Shown piece after piece: positions 10,450-12,221 of a stretch of DNA of 12,221 bases (the stretch's first letter is position 1; each line of letters opens with the position of its first letter). The stretch is from Spirochaetaceae bacterium (GTDB taxonomy: Bacteria; Spirochaetota; Spirochaetia; B11-G9). The translations under genes and the position numbers were made by a program. The notes beneath the pieces were generated by a model. The model saw only the letters and a program-made list of their open reading frames with translations. It searched no databases and was not told where the DNA came from. The stretch covers positions 1 through 12,221 of the forward strand of contig JAUVLL010000058.1 in NCBI GenBank assembly GCA_030600745.1, written 5' to 3'.

Positions 10450-12221
10450 ATGGTTAGACTTGCTGGATTTTTACTATTATTGTTAACTCTTTCTTTTATA
10501 TCATGTGGTGATAGTAATCTGATTATGACTTTGTCCGATTCCGAAAATGCTGTTAAATTTAGAACTTCTATTAACAGTGGTGATATTATTAATCCTGAAT
10601 CCGGCGAAACCATAGATATCAGTATTGAGTATGATGAAAATATTGTCAGGCTTGAAAAACTGGAAATTGCGTTTCTTGATGCACGGGGATTAGAGATAAG
10701 TGAACCGCAGATAATTAAAGAGGAAAAACTTAATGAACCGCTTCCTTCTATCTCTGTGTCTTCCCCTGACGATAGCTTGTATTCTATACGACTGAGGGTG
10801 TTTGATAATGATGATGTTCTTATAAAGGAAGAGATAATTCCTTTTTTCTATTCCAGGGAGTCTTTTTTAATTCGGGGAATAGGTGTATATCCCAATACTT
10901 TTCTACCCGGTGGACAGGGGCTTATAATTCCTGATGTGGAGGCTTCTGACAGCAGCTGGATTCGATGGTCAATTGATAATGAAATTATTGAAGAGGGATT
11001 TCTTAGTCAGTATAAGAATGGACTTATCTGGGAGGCTCCTTTATTGGAGGGTGTCTATAGCCTTAGAATGGAACTTTTTCCGACAGAACCTTTATACATG
11101 GCAAATGGTACATTTGCTTTTACTTCTCCCCTTAAATCAGATATTGAGATTTTTGTTACAAAACTAATTTCCTACGATCCTCTTGATCTGTATCCGGAAG
11201 AATTATACAGCACACTTATCCATTTCAAAGGAGTAGTATCAGATGTAGGGACTTATCCCTTTGATGTTATTCCTTTTGGCTTTCCTTTTATAAACAGACA
11301 TGGTGATAAATTAGGATTTTATTTGAATAAAGGTTCGGGGTACTCTATAGACGGGAATATTCTTCCTGTAGTTGATGGTTTATTAATGCCGTTTTCTGTT
11401 ACATTTTCGTATTATTTGAAAGAGTCTCAACTGAACAGTTATTTTTTAAATATTTCCGGAGATGGCAAAGAGTTTTTTTCCATTAGCACCGAATATGCCG
11501 GTACTCTTGTGGCAGAACTTTTTCAAACTGGAGGAAATATAGGAAATTCAAGTGGTATTGCTCCTGAGAATTATAATGAAATTACATTATCTGTCGTACC
11601 TGATAATGGGGAGCTCTCATTTTACTGGTATGGTGATGGCCTTCTTCTTTCTTCAGATGTATATAGTTATAAAGAGGGAGTCCCTGAGGGAGATTACAAT
11701 ACTGTACTTGGCGGTGACAGTGGTTTCGAAGGACTTCTCGATGAGTTTGGAGTATATTACCAGGATGAACAGGGTAGAAACAATATCGATGATAATATTT
11801 TTAAAAGAAGAGTAAACCGTAAATATAATTATGGTAAAGTAATTGCAGTTTATGGCTTTGATGGTTTGTATTCTGATTATGCGTATGATCCCCGATTGGC
11901 TGTTTCTTCAGGTAATTTAGATCTTATTTATAAATCTGAGTTTCAGTTTCTGGAAACGGATCTCAATTTTTCGAACCTTTATATAGATATAGATTTTGAG
12001 CAGATTACCCATGGAACTGAAATCCAGATCCATTTATCTGAAGATTCTGAAGAAAAGATTGTACATATAAATCTGGAAGAGCTAACATGGATACTTGATG
12101 GCAGTCAAAACCTTGAAATTGATATAAGTATTGAAAACAGCATTCTTTCAGTCTCATATTTCGGTAAGATTATTGCTGGAACGAAAGTGGAAATAGATTC
12201 AGCAGCAGTTTTTTATGTTGT
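10450..12221 (+). CDS. Large lipoprotein with LamG-like domain (3' truncated by window end)
   Basis: An open frame from ATG 10450 to the window edge gives at least 590 residues without a stop. AGGG (10441-10444) precedes the ATG by 5 bases; a GTG at 10444 is less likely. The signal peptide MVRLAGFLLLLLTLSFISCG has a lipobox ending at Cys19 (FISC), so it should be lipidated and membrane-anchored. After a Ser/Asp linker come beta-rich, Ig-like segments (about 45-140: ETIDISIEYDENIVRLEKLE ... YSIRLRVFDNDD). Residues about 270-440 resemble a LamG/concanavalin-type fold: VTFSYYLKES, then YNEITLSVVPDNGELSFYWY and the closing LGGDSGFEGLLDEFGVYY. A further beta-rich domain follows and is cut by the window. 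LamG domains usually bind carbohydrate or protein ligands; the ligand is unknown. Its partner is the FecR-domain gene upstream. Confidence 0.85.
   Translation, partial: MVRLAGFLLLLLTLSFISCGDSNLIMTLSDSENAVKFRTSINSGDIINPESGETIDISIEYDENIVRLEKLEIAFLDARGLEISEPQIIKEEKLNEPLPSISVSSPDDSLYSIRLRVFDNDDVLIKEEIIPFFYSRESFLIRGIGVYPNTFLPGGQGLIIPDVEASDSSWIRWSIDNEIIEEGFLSQYKNGLIWEAPLLEGVYSLRMELFPTEPLYMANGTFAFTSPLKSDIEIFVTKLISYDPLDLYPEELYSTLIHFKGVVSDVGTYPFDVIPFGFPFINRHGDKLGFYLNKGSGYSIDGNILPVVDGLLMPFSVTFSYYLKESQLNSYFLNISGDGKEFFSISTEYAGTLVAELFQTGGNIGNSSGIAPENYNEITLSVVPDNGELSFYWYGDGLLLSSDVYSYKEGVPEGDYNTVLGGDSGFEGLLDEFGVYYQDEQGRNNIDDNIFKRRVNRKYNYGKVIAVYGFDGLYSDYAYDPRLAVSSGNLDLIYKSEFQFLETDLNFSNLYIDIDFEQITHGTEIQIHLSEDSEEKIVHINLEELTWILDGSQNLEIDISIENSILSVSYFGKIIAGTKVEIDSAAVFYV

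Noticed and set aside
10934..11815. Two short open frames (10934-11167 and 11552-11815) near the right edge
   Set aside because: Both are out of frame with the continuous lipoprotein reading frame from 10450 to the window end, which has a signal peptide and recognisable domain segments.

Overview
The window looks like chromosomal DNA of a free-living, AT-rich spirochaete (Spirochaetales/Spirochaeta-like). This is an inference from gene content and style: a methyl-accepting chemotaxis protein, a secreted FecR-domain protein followed by a large lipoprotein with a short spirochaete-type lipobox, an FAAGS-type signal-peptide end, and an EIIA/cation-antiporter pair. No rRNA or tRNA is present to fix the taxonomy.

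Layout, left to right. (1) 2-841, the C-terminal part of a chemotaxis receptor (+). (2) 920-1546, a small secreted protein with a Gly/Arg/Gln-rich tail (-), separated from the receptor by a three-armed inverted-repeat structure. (3) 1713-2411, a YjjG-like HAD nucleotidase (+). (4) 2482-4550, an accessory module: an AAA/DUF4143 ATPase (-) divergent from a VapB/VapC-type toxin-antitoxin pair (+). The gap between them carries a 48-bp near-perfect palindrome and a third copy of its core that sits on the ATPase promoter. (5) 4708-6782, an operon of a fructose/Ntr-type PTS EIIA protein and a CPA2 cation/proton antiporter with an unrecognised soluble tail. (6) 6784-7829, a two-gene operon on the - strand: a small NapH-like polyferredoxin membrane protein and a MarR-family regulator, with a 19-bp palindromic operator on the -10 box. 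(7) 7958-9214, peptidase T (+). (8) 9285 to the end, a FecR-domain secreted protein and a large lipoprotein with a LamG-like domain. The lipoprotein runs off the right edge, so it is a long gene without a stop codon in the window.

The genes are tightly packed. Three gene pairs (vapB/vapC, EIIA/antiporter, Fe-S protein/MarR) overlap by the same 4-bp ATGA, and the antiporter and marR stop codons are one base apart. No stretch over 300 bases lacks a gene. There are two styles of translation start. Several genes have a clear AAGGAG ribosome site. At least four (yjjG-like, vapB, EIIA, pepT) have no ribosome site and instead have a -35/-10 promoter placed so that transcription should begin at or within about 3 bases of the ATG, which suggests leaderless mRNAs.

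The most notable items are the repeat/palindrome array between the ATPase and vapBC, the recurring leaderless promoter layout, the EIIA-antiporter coupling, the MarR operator, and a G8 tract near the end of the FecR-domain gene that could vary by slippage. I see no CRISPR array, transposase or integrase.
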